Origin: Lachnoclostridium sp. UBA3262 | GTDB lineage: Bacteria; Bacillota; Clostridia; Lachnospirales; Lachnospiraceae | Direction of reading: 5' to 3' | NCBI GenBank assembly: GCA_002362575.1 | Contig: DEUM01000027.1 | Location: 8,142-72,141, forward strand | DNA: 64,000 nucleotides | Shown here: piece after piece, positions 1 through 9,307 of the stretch | Layout: the number at the start of each line of letters is the position of its first letter | How positions within the stretch are numbered: position 1 is the first letter of the stretch | Notes under the pieces: generated by a model | Seen by the model: the letters and a program-made list of their open reading frames with translations, nothing else | Told to the model about the DNA's origin: nothing | The model's database searches: none | Position numbers and translations under genes: made by a program

Positions 1-173
1 TCTTACAGGGGTTAGAGCTGACAGAACCTGCTGCGCCTTATATTAAAAAGGCGATGGAAAAGGGAGTTATCCTTATGGGGGCAGGCGCTAATGTCATACG
101 TCTTGTACCGCCTCTCGTTATCGAGAAGGAGCATATTGACGAGCTGATTTCTATTTTAGAAAATATTTTGTAA
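1..173 (+). CDS. argD: Acetylornithine aminotransferase, C-terminal end (partial)
   Basis: The window opens inside this gene; reading starts at base 3 and 56 codons remain before TAA at 171-173. The residues contain NVIRLVPPLVI, which matches the conserved C-terminal block of class-III aminotransferases of the acetylornithine type (PLP-dependent, arginine biosynthesis, cytoplasm). The related 4-aminobutyrate and succinylornithine aminotransferases share this block, so the exact substrate is inferred. The catalytic lysine and the start lie upstream of the window. Confidence 0.75.
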   Translation, partial: LQGLELTEPAAPYIKKAMEKGVILMGAGANVIRLVPPLVIEKEHIDELISILENIL

Positions 174-285
174 AAATTTTATTAGGCTGTTTTGTAAATG
201 TCCTTTTGAATAAGAACACCTCTTTTTGCCGATACTTACTGAATAGAGTAAGGTATTAGAAAATAAGCAGAAAGCAGGTGTTTTT

Positions 286-720
286 ATGTGGGGAATTTTA
301 GTGGCGGCGATATCTGGGGCGCTGATGAGCGTGCAGGGTGTATTCAATGCCGAAGTGACAAAACAGAGCAGTATATGGATGTCTGCAGCGTTTGTACAAC
401 TGTCTGCGTTTGTCGTGTGTGTGATTGCATGGTTTATTACCGGACGGGACGGAACGGTAGGAAGCCTTCTTCAGGTTACGCCCAAATATATGCTTTTAGG
501 TGGAGCAATCGGAGCATTTATCACATATACTGTGATTTATAGTATGAATGCGGTCGGGCCGGCAAGGGCGGTCATGTTTATCGTGGCAGTACAGCTGCTG
601 GTAGCATACCTGATTGAGCTATTTGGTTTATTTGGTATTGATAAACAGCCTTTTGAGTGGCGGAAGTGCATTGGGGTAGCTATTATTATTGCAGGTATTG
701 TTACATTTAAGTGGAAATAA
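286..720 (+). CDS. DMT-family transporter of the DUF606/YdcZ type
   Basis: A 144-residue, highly hydrophobic protein with four or five predicted membrane segments (about residues 1-20, 33-52, 68-88, 95-115, 124-142). The pattern MSVQGVFNAEV near the N-terminus and GPARAVMFIVAVQ in the middle are typical of the half-size drug/metabolite transporters called DUF606 or YdcZ. These probably act as dimers in the cytoplasmic membrane; the substrate is unknown. It stands alone between argD and comEA. A weak AGGTG ribosome site precedes the ATG. Confidence 0.8.
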   Translation: MWGILVAAISGALMSVQGVFNAEVTKQSSIWMSAAFVQLSAFVVCVIAWFITGRDGTVGSLLQVTPKYMLLGGAIGAFITYTVIYSMNAVGPARAVMFIVAVQLLVAYLIELFGLFGIDKQPFEWRKCIGVAIIIAGIVTFKWK

Positions 721-765
721 AGTGAAATAGAAATGAAAATATGTTACAAAAATATAAAATAGTTG

Positions 766-794
766 TTGTAAAATAATGATTTCGCTGGTAAAAT
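766..794 (+). promoter_or_regulatory. Probable sigma-A promoter of comEA
   Basis: TTGTAA (766-771), a 17-nt spacer and TAAAAT (789-794) fit a vegetative promoter, about 50 bases ahead of the comEA start. The -35 box is a modest match. Confidence 0.4.
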
Positions 795-846
795 AATTTT
801 GTACATCAAATTTCCTTTTCCGGTCTATAAAGAAGGGGATTACAGG

Positions 847-1467
847 ATGGACAAGAAAAAACTGGGCAAAGTGGTGGCCAGTGTTTTTGCCGTTATGTTA
901 TGCGGAACGCTTTTTATTTGTAATAATTATCAGAAATCTGACGTAATTGTTACAGAGGGCTTCTCGGACTCGGAAAGTGAAAAAGAGAAAAGTGCGGAAC
1001 GGGAAACGGAAGAACAGGCAAAAGAACCGGCAACAGAAAATAAGGTTTATATTCACGTCTGCGGAGAGGTAAAAAAGCCGGGCGTCTATGTTTTTGACAG
1101 GGAGCCGAGAGTAATTGAAGCAGTCAGAAAAGCTGGCGGATTTACAAAGAAAGCAGATACGGAGGGAGTAAACCTTGCCGGAAGTGTAACGGATGGCATG
1201 CAGTTAATCATTAGTAAAAAGAGCAAGAGCTCAAATACGAAAGGAAAAGAAAATACAGGGAGTGAGAAAAGCTCTCCCAAAGTAAATATCAATCAGGCCT
1301 CAAAAGAGGAACTGATGACGTTAAGCGGAATAGGAGAATCCAAAGCATCACAAATTATTTCTTATCGGGAAAGTCATGGTGCATTTCAGAAAACGGAAGA
1401 CATTATGAATATATCAGGAATAAAGAATGGTGTGTTTGACAAAATTAAGGATTTTATTACGGTTTAG
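847..1467 (+). CDS. comEA: ComEA-family helix-hairpin-helix DNA-binding protein
   Basis: A 206-residue protein with an N-terminal membrane anchor (about residues 7-25), a charged linker, an SLBB domain (about 65-120, motif HVCGEVKKPGVY) and two C-terminal helix-hairpin-helix motifs (about 144-205, VNINQASKEELMTLSGIG). ComEA binds double-stranded DNA outside the membrane and hands it to the ComEC channel during natural uptake; comEC lies 3 kb downstream. An in-frame TTG at 799 would add 16 residues, but AAGAAGGGGA sits well placed for ATG 847. Separation from comEC by a two-component system is unusual. Confidence 0.9.
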   Translation: MDKKKLGKVVASVFAVMLCGTLFICNNYQKSDVIVTEGFSDSESEKEKSAERETEEQAKEPATENKVYIHVCGEVKKPGVYVFDREPRVIEAVRKAGGFTKKADTEGVNLAGSVTDGMQLIISKKSKSSNTKGKENTGSEKSSPKVNINQASKEELMTLSGIGESKASQIISYRESHGAFQKTEDIMNISGIKNGVFDKIKDFITV

Positions 1468-1484
1468 TAAAGTGGAGGCAGAGT

Positions 1485-2183
1485 ATGGCAAAGAAAGTAT
1501 TAGTAGTAGATGACGAGAAATTGATTGTAAAAGGAATCCGGTTTAGTCTGGAGCAGGATGGAATGAGCGTAGATGTCGCATATGATGGGGAGGAAGCGCT
1601 GGAGGCTGCTCACCGGACGCATTACGATGTCATACTTTTGGATGTCATGCTGCCAAAGATGTCAGGCTTTGAGGTCTGCCAGCAGATTCGGGAGTTTTCG
1701 GATATACCGATTATTATGCTGACGGCAAAGGGCGATGATATGGATAAGATTTTAGGGCTTGAGTATGGTGCGGATGATTATATTACCAAGCCATTTAACA
1801 TACTCGAAGTAAAAGCGAGAATCAAGGCAATTATGCGCCGCAGTTCGAAAGCAAGACGGGAGGATTTGGATGATGAATCAATCCTTGTCTTTGGTAATAT
1901 GCGGGTAGATACAGACGGACGCCGTGTATTTATCGACGGAAGGGAGGTCAATCTGACAGCAAAAGAGTTTGACCTTCTGGAGCTGTTGATGAATCATCCT
2001 AACAAAGTTTACGGCAGGGAAAAGCTGTTAAATGATGTGTGGGGCTACGAATATCCGGGGGACGTCAGAACCGTGGACGTGCATATCCGAAGACTGCGTG
2101 AGAAAATAGAACCAAATCCAAGCGAACCAAATTTCATACATACAAAATGGGGTGTTGGCTATTATTTCCAGAATCAGGGATAA
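1485..2183 (+). CDS. OmpR/PhoB-family response regulator
   Basis: A 232-residue regulator with an N-terminal receiver domain (D9, D10, phospho-acceptor D53 in LLDVMLP, K102 in TKPF) and a C-terminal winged-helix DNA-binding domain (about 130-228, motif TAKEFDLLELL). All phosphorylation residues are present, so it should be controlled by the histidine kinase that follows. A good GGAGG site precedes the ATG. The kinase start overlaps its last 32 bases. The target genes are not evident; neighbouring genes point to envelope or competence functions. Confidence 0.93.
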   Translation: MAKKVLVVDDEKLIVKGIRFSLEQDGMSVDVAYDGEEALEAAHRTHYDVILLDVMLPKMSGFEVCQQIREFSDIPIIMLTAKGDDMDKILGLEYGADDYITKPFNILEVKARIKAIMRRSSKARREDLDDESILVFGNMRVDTDGRRVFIDGREVNLTAKEFDLLELLMNHPNKVYGREKLLNDVWGYEYPGDVRTVDVHIRRLREKIEPNPSEPNFIHTKWGVGYYFQNQG

Positions 2184-3594
2184 AATAAAACGTATTAAAA
2201 GCCTTCGTGTACAGAGTTTGTGTGTATTGATACTGGTTGGCATAGCTCCGTTAGTAATATTTACACTAATACTCCTGAACACCTATCATTCAAAGGCTGT
2301 TTCCCAGCAAATTACGGAATTACAGACAAGGGGTTCGATCATTTGTAATCTTGTTGTTTCTTCTGCATTTTTTACAAATGATGACTCCTCAGAAGTAGAC
2401 TCGGAACTCACACAGATTTCAGACATTTATGATGGAAGAATTCTGATAGCAGATTCGAGTCTTGTTGTGCTGAAAGACACGTACGGTCTGGAGGAGGGGA
2501 AAACGCTCCTAATCAAAGATGTCGTGAGATGTGTGAAGGGGAATTCAAATAAAATTGTGAATCAGTATAAGGATAGCGTTCAGATTATTCTCCCTATATA
2601 CAGTCTGGATAAGGAGTCAGCGGACGGCGCCGTTATTATGGAATTTTCCCTGAATACGACAAATAAAATGTACCGCAGTATCCGGACGATTACTTTGACA
2701 ATGATTTTACTTCTCGGAGTTATCGTGATTGTTGTCTCGGTATTATACTCCGGTCAGGTTGTAAAACCTATGAAGGAGGTTGCCGGCTCGATTGCAAAGA
2801 TTACGGAGGGGGACTTTGCTGACACAATGAGTCTTCACGGGTATGCAGAGGCAGAGAAAATTTCAGAGGATTTTAATTCTATGCTGAGCGGGCTGCAGAA
2901 TTTGGAAGACGCAAGACAGGAATTTGTATCCAATGTGTCTCATGAGTTAAAGACGCCGATAACGTCGGTTAAGGTTCTGGCAGAGTCTTTAATTAGTCAG
3001 GAGGAGGTGCCGGTCGAACTGTATCAGGAATTTATGGTAGACATTAATAGTGAGCTCGAGCGGATGAATAAAATTATCAATGACCTGTTATCTCTCGTAA
3101 AAATGGACAAGAATGCATCGGAGGTTAATATTCGGGAAACGAATGTCAATGAGCTTGTGGAAAGTATATTGAAACAGCTTCAGCCAATTGCGGATGGGAG
3201 AAATATTGAAATGATATTCGAGAGTGTACGTCCGGTTACGGCTCAGATTGATGAAGTAAAGCTTGGCATGGCATTTCGTAATCTGATTGAAAATGCTATT
3301 AAATATAATTACGATGATGGCTGGGTTCGTGTATCATTAAATGCCGACCACAAATTTTTCTATCTAAAGGTATCGGATTCCGGTGTGGGAATCCCGGAGG
3401 AATTGCAGGACAATATATTCGAACGCTTTTACCGGGTGGATAAGGCGCGTTCCCGCGAGACAGGAGGGAATGGTCTGGGACTGGCGATTACAAGAAATGC
3501 GATTTTGCTGCACCGTGGTTCGATTCGGGTACACAGTGTGGAAAAACAGGGGACGACATTTAATGTGCGTATTCCGTTGATGTATCTGGAATAA
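2152..3594 (+). CDS. HAMP-domain sensor histidine kinase
   Basis: About 480 residues: transmembrane segment near 22-44, an extracytoplasmic sensor region (about 45-180), a second membrane segment (about 180-205), a HAMP linker, a HisKA dimerisation domain with SHELKTP (phospho-histidine H264) and a HATPase domain with the N, G1 (DSGVGIP), F and G2 (GNGLGL) boxes. It is the partner of the response regulator it overlaps. The start is uncertain: GTG 2152 has no clear ribosome site, so translation is probably coupled to the upstream gene. The signal it senses is unknown. Confidence 0.9.
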   Translation: MLAIISRIRDKIKRIKSLRVQSLCVLILVGIAPLVIFTLILLNTYHSKAVSQQITELQTRGSIICNLVVSSAFFTNDDSSEVDSELTQISDIYDGRILIADSSLVVLKDTYGLEEGKTLLIKDVVRCVKGNSNKIVNQYKDSVQIILPIYSLDKESADGAVIMEFSLNTTNKMYRSIRTITLTMILLLGVIVIVVSVLYSGQVVKPMKEVAGSIAKITEGDFADTMSLHGYAEAEKISEDFNSMLSGLQNLEDARQEFVSNVSHELKTPITSVKVLAESLISQEEVPVELYQEFMVDINSELERMNKIINDLLSLVKMDKNASEVNIRETNVNELVESILKQLQPIADGRNIEMIFESVRPVTAQIDEVKLGMAFRNLIENAIKYNYDDGWVRVSLNADHKFFYLKVSDSGVGIPEELQDNIFERFYRVDKARSRETGGNGLGLAITRNAILLHRGSIRVHSVEKQGTTFNVRIPLMYLE

Positions 3595-3611
3595 AGAATG
3601 GAGGAAGTATT

Positions 3612-4592
3612 ATGAAAAAGCGGCTGTATATTCTTTTTTTCCTGCTGATGCTCGTATCTCTGACTGCCTGTGATAATGGCGGCAGTGAGGAGGGACAGGG
3701 CATATATCAGGTGTACTATGTCGATTCGGACAGCACGGGACTTGTTCAGGAGGAGTATAGGGTTAAGGACTCATCGAAGGATACAGTTAAAATTATTCAG
3801 GAGCTCTTGAACCAGCTGCAGACAGGAAGCGCAAAGGGAATTTACCGCAATCCGATTGACGCAGAAACCGAAATCAGTAACCTGCAGATTAAGGAGACAC
3901 AGCTTTCGGTTCATTTTTCTGCCGCTTATAATGCAAAGATTGGGATTGATGAAATACTTGCCAGAGCGGCCATAGTCAAGACTTTGTGCCAGGTCGACGG
4001 CGTCGAGTATGTAGAATTTTATGTTGAGGACCAGCCGCTTATGCTGGGAAGCAATGCAGTTGGGCTTATGAATGAGGATAGCTTTATCGACAGCCTTGAG
4101 AATAATACGACACAGAAAAAGCAGGTTACGCTATATTTTGCTGATGAGAGTGGAGAGATGGCGACGGGAGTAACGGCGGATATCACTTATAATTCTGCAG
4201 AGCCGTTGGAAAAGCTATTATTGGAAAAGCTGATTGCCGGACCGGAGCCAATCGGAGATTTGAAAAATTCTGGTGTCATTCCCTCTGTTCCGCCGGATAC
4301 GAAGCTAAACAGGGTAACAATCCGGGATAATATCTGTTATGTGGATTTGAGCAGGGAATTTAATGAGCTGCTTAAAAATGTAAAAAGTGACGTCGTTGTC
4401 TATTCGATTGTCAATACGCTGTGTGAGCTCCCTAATGTCAATAAAGTACAGTTTGCAATTGAGGGAGAGCAGCAGGAGAAATACGGAGAAACAGAGGAAT
4501 TTAATACTCCGTTTGAGAGGAATCTAAATATTGCCGGTGAAGGGGAGCAGTCGGGCAATATTGTGGAAATTAACGAAGGAGGTACTGAGTGA
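3612..4592 (+). CDS. Lipoprotein with two GerMN domains
   Basis: A 326-residue lipoprotein: signal peptide ending in the lipobox LTAC with lipidated C20, then two GerMN modules (about 35-150 and 170-290; motif NRVTIRDNICYVDLS in the second). GerMN was first seen in the spore germination protein GerM and also occurs in actinobacterial LpqB. The gene follows the two-component pair in one operon and overlaps comEC by four bases, so it may act outside the membrane as an accessory to the kinase. That role is inferred from LpqB; a germination role is the alternative. Confidence 0.85.
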   Translation: MKKRLYILFFLLMLVSLTACDNGGSEEGQGIYQVYYVDSDSTGLVQEEYRVKDSSKDTVKIIQELLNQLQTGSAKGIYRNPIDAETEISNLQIKETQLSVHFSAAYNAKIGIDEILARAAIVKTLCQVDGVEYVEFYVEDQPLMLGSNAVGLMNEDSFIDSLENNTTQKKQVTLYFADESGEMATGVTADITYNSAEPLEKLLLEKLIAGPEPIGDLKNSGVIPSVPPDTKLNRVTIRDNICYVDLSREFNELLKNVKSDVVVYSIVNTLCELPNVNKVQFAIEGEQQEKYGETEEFNTPFERNLNIAGEGEQSGNIVEINEGGTE

Positions 4593-6742
4593 GAAAACGC
4601 CCATTGTGTGTGGCGTTGGTGATTGTAGTTGTAATTCTTTTCCTATGGAGGCTTTTGGGGGAGGAGAATTTGAACGGCGAATATAAGGGTGGAAAAAAGT
4701 ATCTGACTTGTCAGGTGACGGAAATATCCGGTCAGAGCGACCAGATATCACTGACGGCAGAGGATGTTACGGAGGGAGAAATCCCATTCTGTTTTCGGGT
4801 AAAATTGTATAATGGAAGCAGGGAGGCTCTTTTTTCTAAAATAAAAATTGGGAATATCATTTCTGTATATGGGGAAGTCGTTTCCTTTTCTAAACCGGGC
4901 AATCCCGGACAGTTCAACGAATATCAATATTACAGCGAACAGAAAATTTCATACCGGGTATTTGTGCAATCATTAACGATAAAGGATTCAGGATATAACA
5001 AAATAAAGCAGTGGCTTCATGAGATAAGGGGAGTTTTCTTCCGGCAGATGAACCGTGTCTTGCCGGAGAGGGAGGCCGGCATTATGTCAGCTATGCTTCT
5101 GGGAGAGAAGTGTGCTCTGACGGAGGAAATAAAGGAGCTGTATCAGGAAAATGGTATTGCCCATATATTGGCAATATCAGGCTTACATATTTCTGTTATC
5201 GGGGCGGGGCTGTTTTTTCTCCTAAGAAGGTTTATCATGCCGATGAGGGTGGCGGCAGCCGTTACGGGAACGGTGCTTTTCTTGTACGGAGAGCTGACCG
5301 GATTTCCCATTGCTACCCAGAGAGCTGTTCTCATGATGCTATGCGTGCTGGGGGCAAGATGTCTGGGCAGACGATATGATTTACTGAGCGCTCTGTCACT
5401 GAGTGCGCTGATTCAGTTATTTCTAAGGCCCGGTGTATTGTTTCAGTCCGGATTTTTGCTTTCGTATGGGACGGTGCTTGGTATTGCCCTGTTTGTCGAA
5501 CCTTTTACCGGAGCAGGATGGGAGAAAAGCAGGGTGTGGAAGGCAGTCTCCGGTTCGCTTGGGATTTACCTCGTTACTCTGCCGGTTCTCCTGTATTCAT
5601 ATTATGAGATAACGACTTACAGTGTTTTTGTAAATATTATGATACTGCCGTTTATCAGCCTGCTTCTTATTTTATCGGTGGCGGGGGCTGGTATCTCCCT
5701 TTTTTCCTTATTTGTGGGACGGTTTCTATTTGGAACGGTTTATTATATACTGCGCTACTACGAGTTTGTCTGTCGCATGGCTGCTCATTTACCATTTACA
5801 CTTATTGTCACGGGATGTCCGGCATGGTGGCAGATATCCGGTTATTATGCGGGGCTGATTGGCTGGTGTGTGTGGAGGAAAAGGAAGAAGGAGAAAAAGG
5901 GGTTATGGATTCTCATTCTGGCTTTCCTGCTCCTCATCATGCCCGTTACTGGCACAGGGAGGGGAAAACTCAGCATTACAAACATGGATGTCGGGCAGGG
6001 GGACTGTGCCTGTATTCGATTTGCAGGGAAAACAATTCTAGTCGATGGGGGAAGTACCGATGTTGAGAAAGTTGCAAAGTACCGTATCAGCAAATTTTTA
6101 AAATATTATGGAATCCGCACGATTGATTATATTTTTATCACGCACAGTGACAGTGACCACACAAGCGGTATTATGGAGATGGTAGAGGAGGAGGGGCATA
6201 TGGGATTACAGATAGGGGAAGTCATATTGCCGAAAATTAAGAAAACAGATGAAGCTTATAGGCAGATAGAAAAAAGCTGTGCCAAGGCGGATATAAGGGT
6301 AAGAAAGATGGGGAAAGGGGGCTGGCTGTATATTGGCGCCCTGACTGTCCGCTGTCTGCACCCATATGACAGCTATGACTGGAGCGAGGTAAATGACTAT
6401 TCCCTTGTGCTGGAGCTGACGTATGGTAAATTCCGGGGTATTTTGACTGGTGATTTGGGGCAGGAGGGGGAGGAACTTTTAAATAAGGAGCTTTTGAACA
6501 CGGACTATCTGAAGGTTGGGCATCACGGCTCGGAAAGTGCCAGCAGTGAAGCATTTCTGAAACGGCTTCGACCGGTAATATCTGTTATTTCCGCTGGAGA
6601 GAAGAACCGGTATGGACATCCGGCAGAGGAGGTGGTGAAACGTCTGAAAGATACTGGCTCGAAGGTGTACTGCACGATAGACAGAGGGGCGGTGACGGTG
6701 GAAACAGACGGAGAAAAAACGGAGGTAAAGACATATAAATAA
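4589..6742 (+). CDS. comEC: ComEC/Rec2-family DNA internalisation protein
   Basis: A 717-residue polytopic membrane protein. It has an N-terminal DUF4131-like region (about 20-150), the Competence domain with about eight to ten membrane segments (about 170-440, containing the conserved AISGLHIS), and a C-terminal metallo-beta-lactamase-like domain (about 460-700) with DVGQGD, THSDSDHTSG and VGHHGS. ComEC forms the channel for single-stranded DNA and probably degrades the other strand. The GTG start overlaps the upstream stop as GTGA, showing tight coupling. The length is close to the family norm. Confidence 0.93.
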   Translation: MRKRPLCVALVIVVVILFLWRLLGEENLNGEYKGGKKYLTCQVTEISGQSDQISLTAEDVTEGEIPFCFRVKLYNGSREALFSKIKIGNIISVYGEVVSFSKPGNPGQFNEYQYYSEQKISYRVFVQSLTIKDSGYNKIKQWLHEIRGVFFRQMNRVLPEREAGIMSAMLLGEKCALTEEIKELYQENGIAHILAISGLHISVIGAGLFFLLRRFIMPMRVAAAVTGTVLFLYGELTGFPIATQRAVLMMLCVLGARCLGRRYDLLSALSLSALIQLFLRPGVLFQSGFLLSYGTVLGIALFVEPFTGAGWEKSRVWKAVSGSLGIYLVTLPVLLYSYYEITTYSVFVNIMILPFISLLLILSVAGAGISLFSLFVGRFLFGTVYYILRYYEFVCRMAAHLPFTLIVTGCPAWWQISGYYAGLIGWCVWRKRKKEKKGLWILILAFLLLIMPVTGTGRGKLSITNMDVGQGDCACIRFAGKTILVDGGSTDVEKVAKYRISKFLKYYGIRTIDYIFITHSDSDHTSGIMEMVEEEGHMGLQIGEVILPKIKKTDEAYRQIEKSCAKADIRVRKMGKGGWLYIGALTVRCLHPYDSYDWSEVNDYSLVLELTYGKFRGILTGDLGQEGEELLNKELLNTDYLKVGHHGSESASSEAFLKRLRPVISVISAGEKNRYGHPAEEVVKRLKDTGSKVYCTIDRGAVTVETDGEKTEVKTYK

Positions 6743-6743
6743 C

Positions 6744-6771
6744 TTGAAAAATCGGCAGGATGTAGTAAAAT
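6744..6771 (+). promoter_or_regulatory. Probable promoter of holA
   Basis: TTGAAA (6744-6749), 16-nt spacer, TAAAAT (6766-6771), starting just after the comEC stop and about 50 bases before holA. Confidence 0.4.
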
Positions 6772-6818
6772 ATGAGTTACAGGTGCGCATTGCCGGGAAG
6801 TGAAGGGAGAACAAAGAT

Positions 6819-7799
6819 ATGCTGAAGCTTGCGGAGGAATTAAAGACAAATAAAATATCCCGCTATCATCTGATTTACGGGGATGAACGTTATATGGTCC
6901 GTTATTATAAGCATAGTCTTATGGAAAAGCTGTCTTCGCCCGGGGATGAGATGAACTGTACTATTTTTCAGGGAAACAGTGTCAGGGAATCAGAAATTGC
7001 AGACGTCGGGCAGATTCTTCCGTTTATGGTATCACAGCGTCTTATCGTTGTGCAGGATAGTGGTTTTTTTAAAAGTGCGAATGATATGGCAGATTATCTT
7101 GAGGACTTTCCGGAAACGACCTATGTTGTCTTTGTAGAGAGGGAAGTGGATAAGCGGAACCGCCTGTACAAGTGGATAGGGAAAAACGGCTGCGTTACGG
7201 AATGTCAGACACAGAGTGAGGCAATGTTGAAACAGTGGATTGCCGGATATTTAAAGAAAGCAGGGAAATCCGTTTCAGTCAGAACGGTAGAGTATCTGAT
7301 TGAGAGAACCGGTACAGATATGGAGTCCCTGAACAATGAACTGGACAAGCTCATAGGATTTACCGGTGAACGTCCGGTAGTTGAGGTGTCGGATATTGAT
7401 GCGGTTTGCAGCGGAGCGGTCATCTCAAAAATTTTTGACATGATTGATGCTGTGGCATTAGGGGAGAAGAACAGGGCATTACGCCTTTATGATGACTTAC
7501 TTGCCAATAAAGAACAGCCGATGTCGGTTCTGTATTTATTTTCCAGACATATTAACATTTTGTTACAAATTAAAGAATTATCGGCAGTTGGTTTGAATAA
7601 AAATGAATTAGCAAAACGAATCGGGATTCCGCCGTTTACTGTTCCAAAGTACGGAAAACAGGCAGGTTTATTCAAACGGAGGCAGCTGATACAGATGCTG
7701 GAGGATCGTGCAAATTATGAAGAAAGTTTTAAAAAAGGCAGGTTGTCCGATCAGTTAGCAGTAGAAATGTTTCTGATTCAAGCATTGACAAATAGCTAA
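6819..7799 (+). CDS. holA: DNA polymerase III subunit delta
   Basis: A 326-residue protein of normal length for HolA. It shows the start HLIYGDERY, the central block LIERTGTDMESLNNELDKL and the C-terminal helical domain of the clamp-loader delta subunit, which opens the sliding clamp at the replication fork. As is normal for delta, it lacks a functional Walker A motif. comEC-holA adjacency is common in Firmicutes. ATG 6819 follows GAAGGGAGAA. Confidence 0.9.
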   Translation: MLKLAEELKTNKISRYHLIYGDERYMVRYYKHSLMEKLSSPGDEMNCTIFQGNSVRESEIADVGQILPFMVSQRLIVVQDSGFFKSANDMADYLEDFPETTYVVFVEREVDKRNRLYKWIGKNGCVTECQTQSEAMLKQWIAGYLKKAGKSVSVRTVEYLIERTGTDMESLNNELDKLIGFTGERPVVEVSDIDAVCSGAVISKIFDMIDAVALGEKNRALRLYDDLLANKEQPMSVLYLFSRHINILLQIKELSAVGLNKNELAKRIGIPPFTVPKYGKQAGLFKRRQLIQMLEDRANYEESFKKGRLSDQLAVEMFLIQALTNS

Positions 7800-7813
7800 A
7801 ATAATGGTTTAAT
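7785..7813 (+). promoter_or_regulatory. Promoter of tRNA-Ser
   Basis: A perfect TTGACA (7785-7790) inside the last codons of holA, a 17-nt spacer and TTTAAT (7808-7813), ending 17 bases before the tRNA 5' end. Confidence 0.6.
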
Positions 7814-7830
7814 CAAATTGTTTGTTTTAT

Positions 7831-7916
7831 GGAGACGTATCGAAGTGGCCATAACGAGAACGACTCGAAATCGTTTTGCCTTCACGGGCACGTGGGTTCG
7901 AATCCCACCGTCTCCG
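7831..7916 (+). tRNA. tRNA-Ser (anticodon CGA)
   Basis: An 86-nt class-II tRNA. The acceptor stem pairs GGAGACG (7831-7837) with CGTCTCC (7909-7915), discriminator G at 7916. The anticodon stem AACGA/TCGTT (7859-7863, 7871-7875) encloses CTCGAAA with anticodon CGA at 7866-7868. A long variable arm and a T arm GTGGG-TTCGAAT-CCCAC follow. The long variable arm confirms serine identity; it reads UCG codons. CCA is not encoded. A run of T follows directly. Confidence 0.95.
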
Positions 7917-7942
7917 TTTTTACCATGGGAGGTAGAGAGTAT

Positions 7943-9307
7943 ATGAAGGAAAAGAAAAAACTGCTGATTGGGTGCATTGCAGGCGGTGTTGTATTGGTAG
8001 CGCTGCTCGCTGTATTCTTTATTTCCAGCAAAGAATTTTTTACAGGACGTTTTGCACCTAGTGTAATGGTAAGCAATACGGATGTCAGTACAATGACGGT
8101 AGAGGAAGCGCTGAACTCAATGAATAGTTCGGATGGATTTTCTATTGTCATCAGAAAAGATGAAAAAGACTATACGATTGATATTTCGGAGGCAGTGACG
8201 CGTTCCTTTGACAGCGGACGGGTGGAAGACTGCCAGAGCCAGATTTCTTTTTTTGATTATCTGTTTCATCGTGATGTGGTTCTTTCCCTTAAACCGGATT
8301 CCGTACAAGTGAATCAGGGAAATCTGCAAAAGATTTTACAGGGGAAGATTCCAGAGGCATCTTCCTATACTTCGGATGCTTATTTTGATAAGTCCCTGAA
8401 TCTTGTTAAGGAGGTACAGGGAGATGATGTGAATTATAAAAATTTACTGGCTAGAATTGCGAAAGATATTGCCGAGGGAAATGAACTTTTGTATGAGCTG
8501 AGCGAGTATTACAACCATCCTCAGGTTAAGTCCTCCGATGCCGTGATTGCAAAGGCGCAGAAAACGATAGATGCCTACAAAAAGATGTCAATTCAGTTTA
8601 CATTCGGGGATGAGATAGAGGAAATAAACGGAGCAATGATTTCGAAACACCTTTCCTATAAAAACGGAGAGCTTAAATTAAAAAAAGGCTGGATAGCGGA
8701 TTTTGTAAGGAAGATGTCAAGAAAATATAATACTTATGGAAAAACCCGCAAATTTAAAACGACGAAGGATGGAACCGTTACGATTCACGGCGGTATTATG
8801 GGCTGGTGGATTAACGAGGATGAGACGGTCAAGAAAATAAAAAAATTGCTGAACAAACAGAAATCGGAGACACTGGAGCCGGTATACCGCAATGTGGCGG
8901 CACAGCATGGCAAGGATGATATCGGAAAAACTTATGTGGAAATCAATCTGACGAGACAAAAGATGTGGTACTACAAGGACGGTAAAAAGGTAATGAGTTC
9001 TAACTTTGTTTCCGGACTTCCGACAAAGGACAGGGAGACAGTAAAAGGCGTTCACCGTCTTTATGGGAAGCAGAGAGACCGCTATCTGGGTACAATAGCC
9101 GTTCAGGGATATCATACCCATGTGAATTACTGGATGCCGTTTAACTGGAGCGGACAGGGACTGCATGATGCGGTATGGCGTCATGGACGTTTCGGTGGGA
9201 ACATTTATAAAACAAGAGGTTCCCACGGATGTGTCAACCTTCCGCTGGAAGCAGCAAAGAAGTTATACAATAATATTAGTATTGGAACGCCGGTTGTTGT
9301 TTATTAA
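7943..9307 (+). CDS. L,D-transpeptidase (YkuD domain)
   Basis: A 454-residue membrane-anchored enzyme: N-terminal membrane segment (about 7-27), a central peptidoglycan-binding-like region of the PG_binding_4 type (about 60-300), and a C-terminal YkuD domain with the catalytic SHGCVNL (C430) and an upstream HGR motif. Such enzymes cross-link peptidoglycan between diaminopimelate residues outside the membrane and resist most penicillins. The open frame extends upstream across the tRNA gene, but GGGAGGTAG at 7927-7935 places the start at ATG 7943. Confidence 0.92.
   Translation: MKEKKKLLIGCIAGGVVLVALLAVFFISSKEFFTGRFAPSVMVSNTDVSTMTVEEALNSMNSSDGFSIVIRKDEKDYTIDISEAVTRSFDSGRVEDCQSQISFFDYLFHRDVVLSLKPDSVQVNQGNLQKILQGKIPEASSYTSDAYFDKSLNLVKEVQGDDVNYKNLLARIAKDIAEGNELLYELSEYYNHPQVKSSDAVIAKAQKTIDAYKKMSIQFTFGDEIEEINGAMISKHLSYKNGELKLKKGWIADFVRKMSRKYNTYGKTRKFKTTKDGTVTIHGGIMGWWINEDETVKKIKKLLNKQKSETLEPVYRNVAAQHGKDDIGKTYVEINLTRQKMWYYKDGKKVMSSNFVSGLPTKDRETVKGVHRLYGKQRDRYLGTIAVQGYHTHVNYWMPFNWSGQGLHDAVWRHGRFGGNIYKTRGSHGCVNLPLEAAKKLYNNISIGTPVVVY

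Noticed and set aside
6237..6849. Three overlapping minus-strand open frames in the comEC/holA region
   Set aside because: They are antisense shadows of comEC and holA, with low-complexity composition and no ribosome sites.
7829..7942. Longer N-terminus of the L,D-transpeptidase
   Set aside because: These codons are the tRNA-Ser gene; the ribosome site and signal anchor begin after it.
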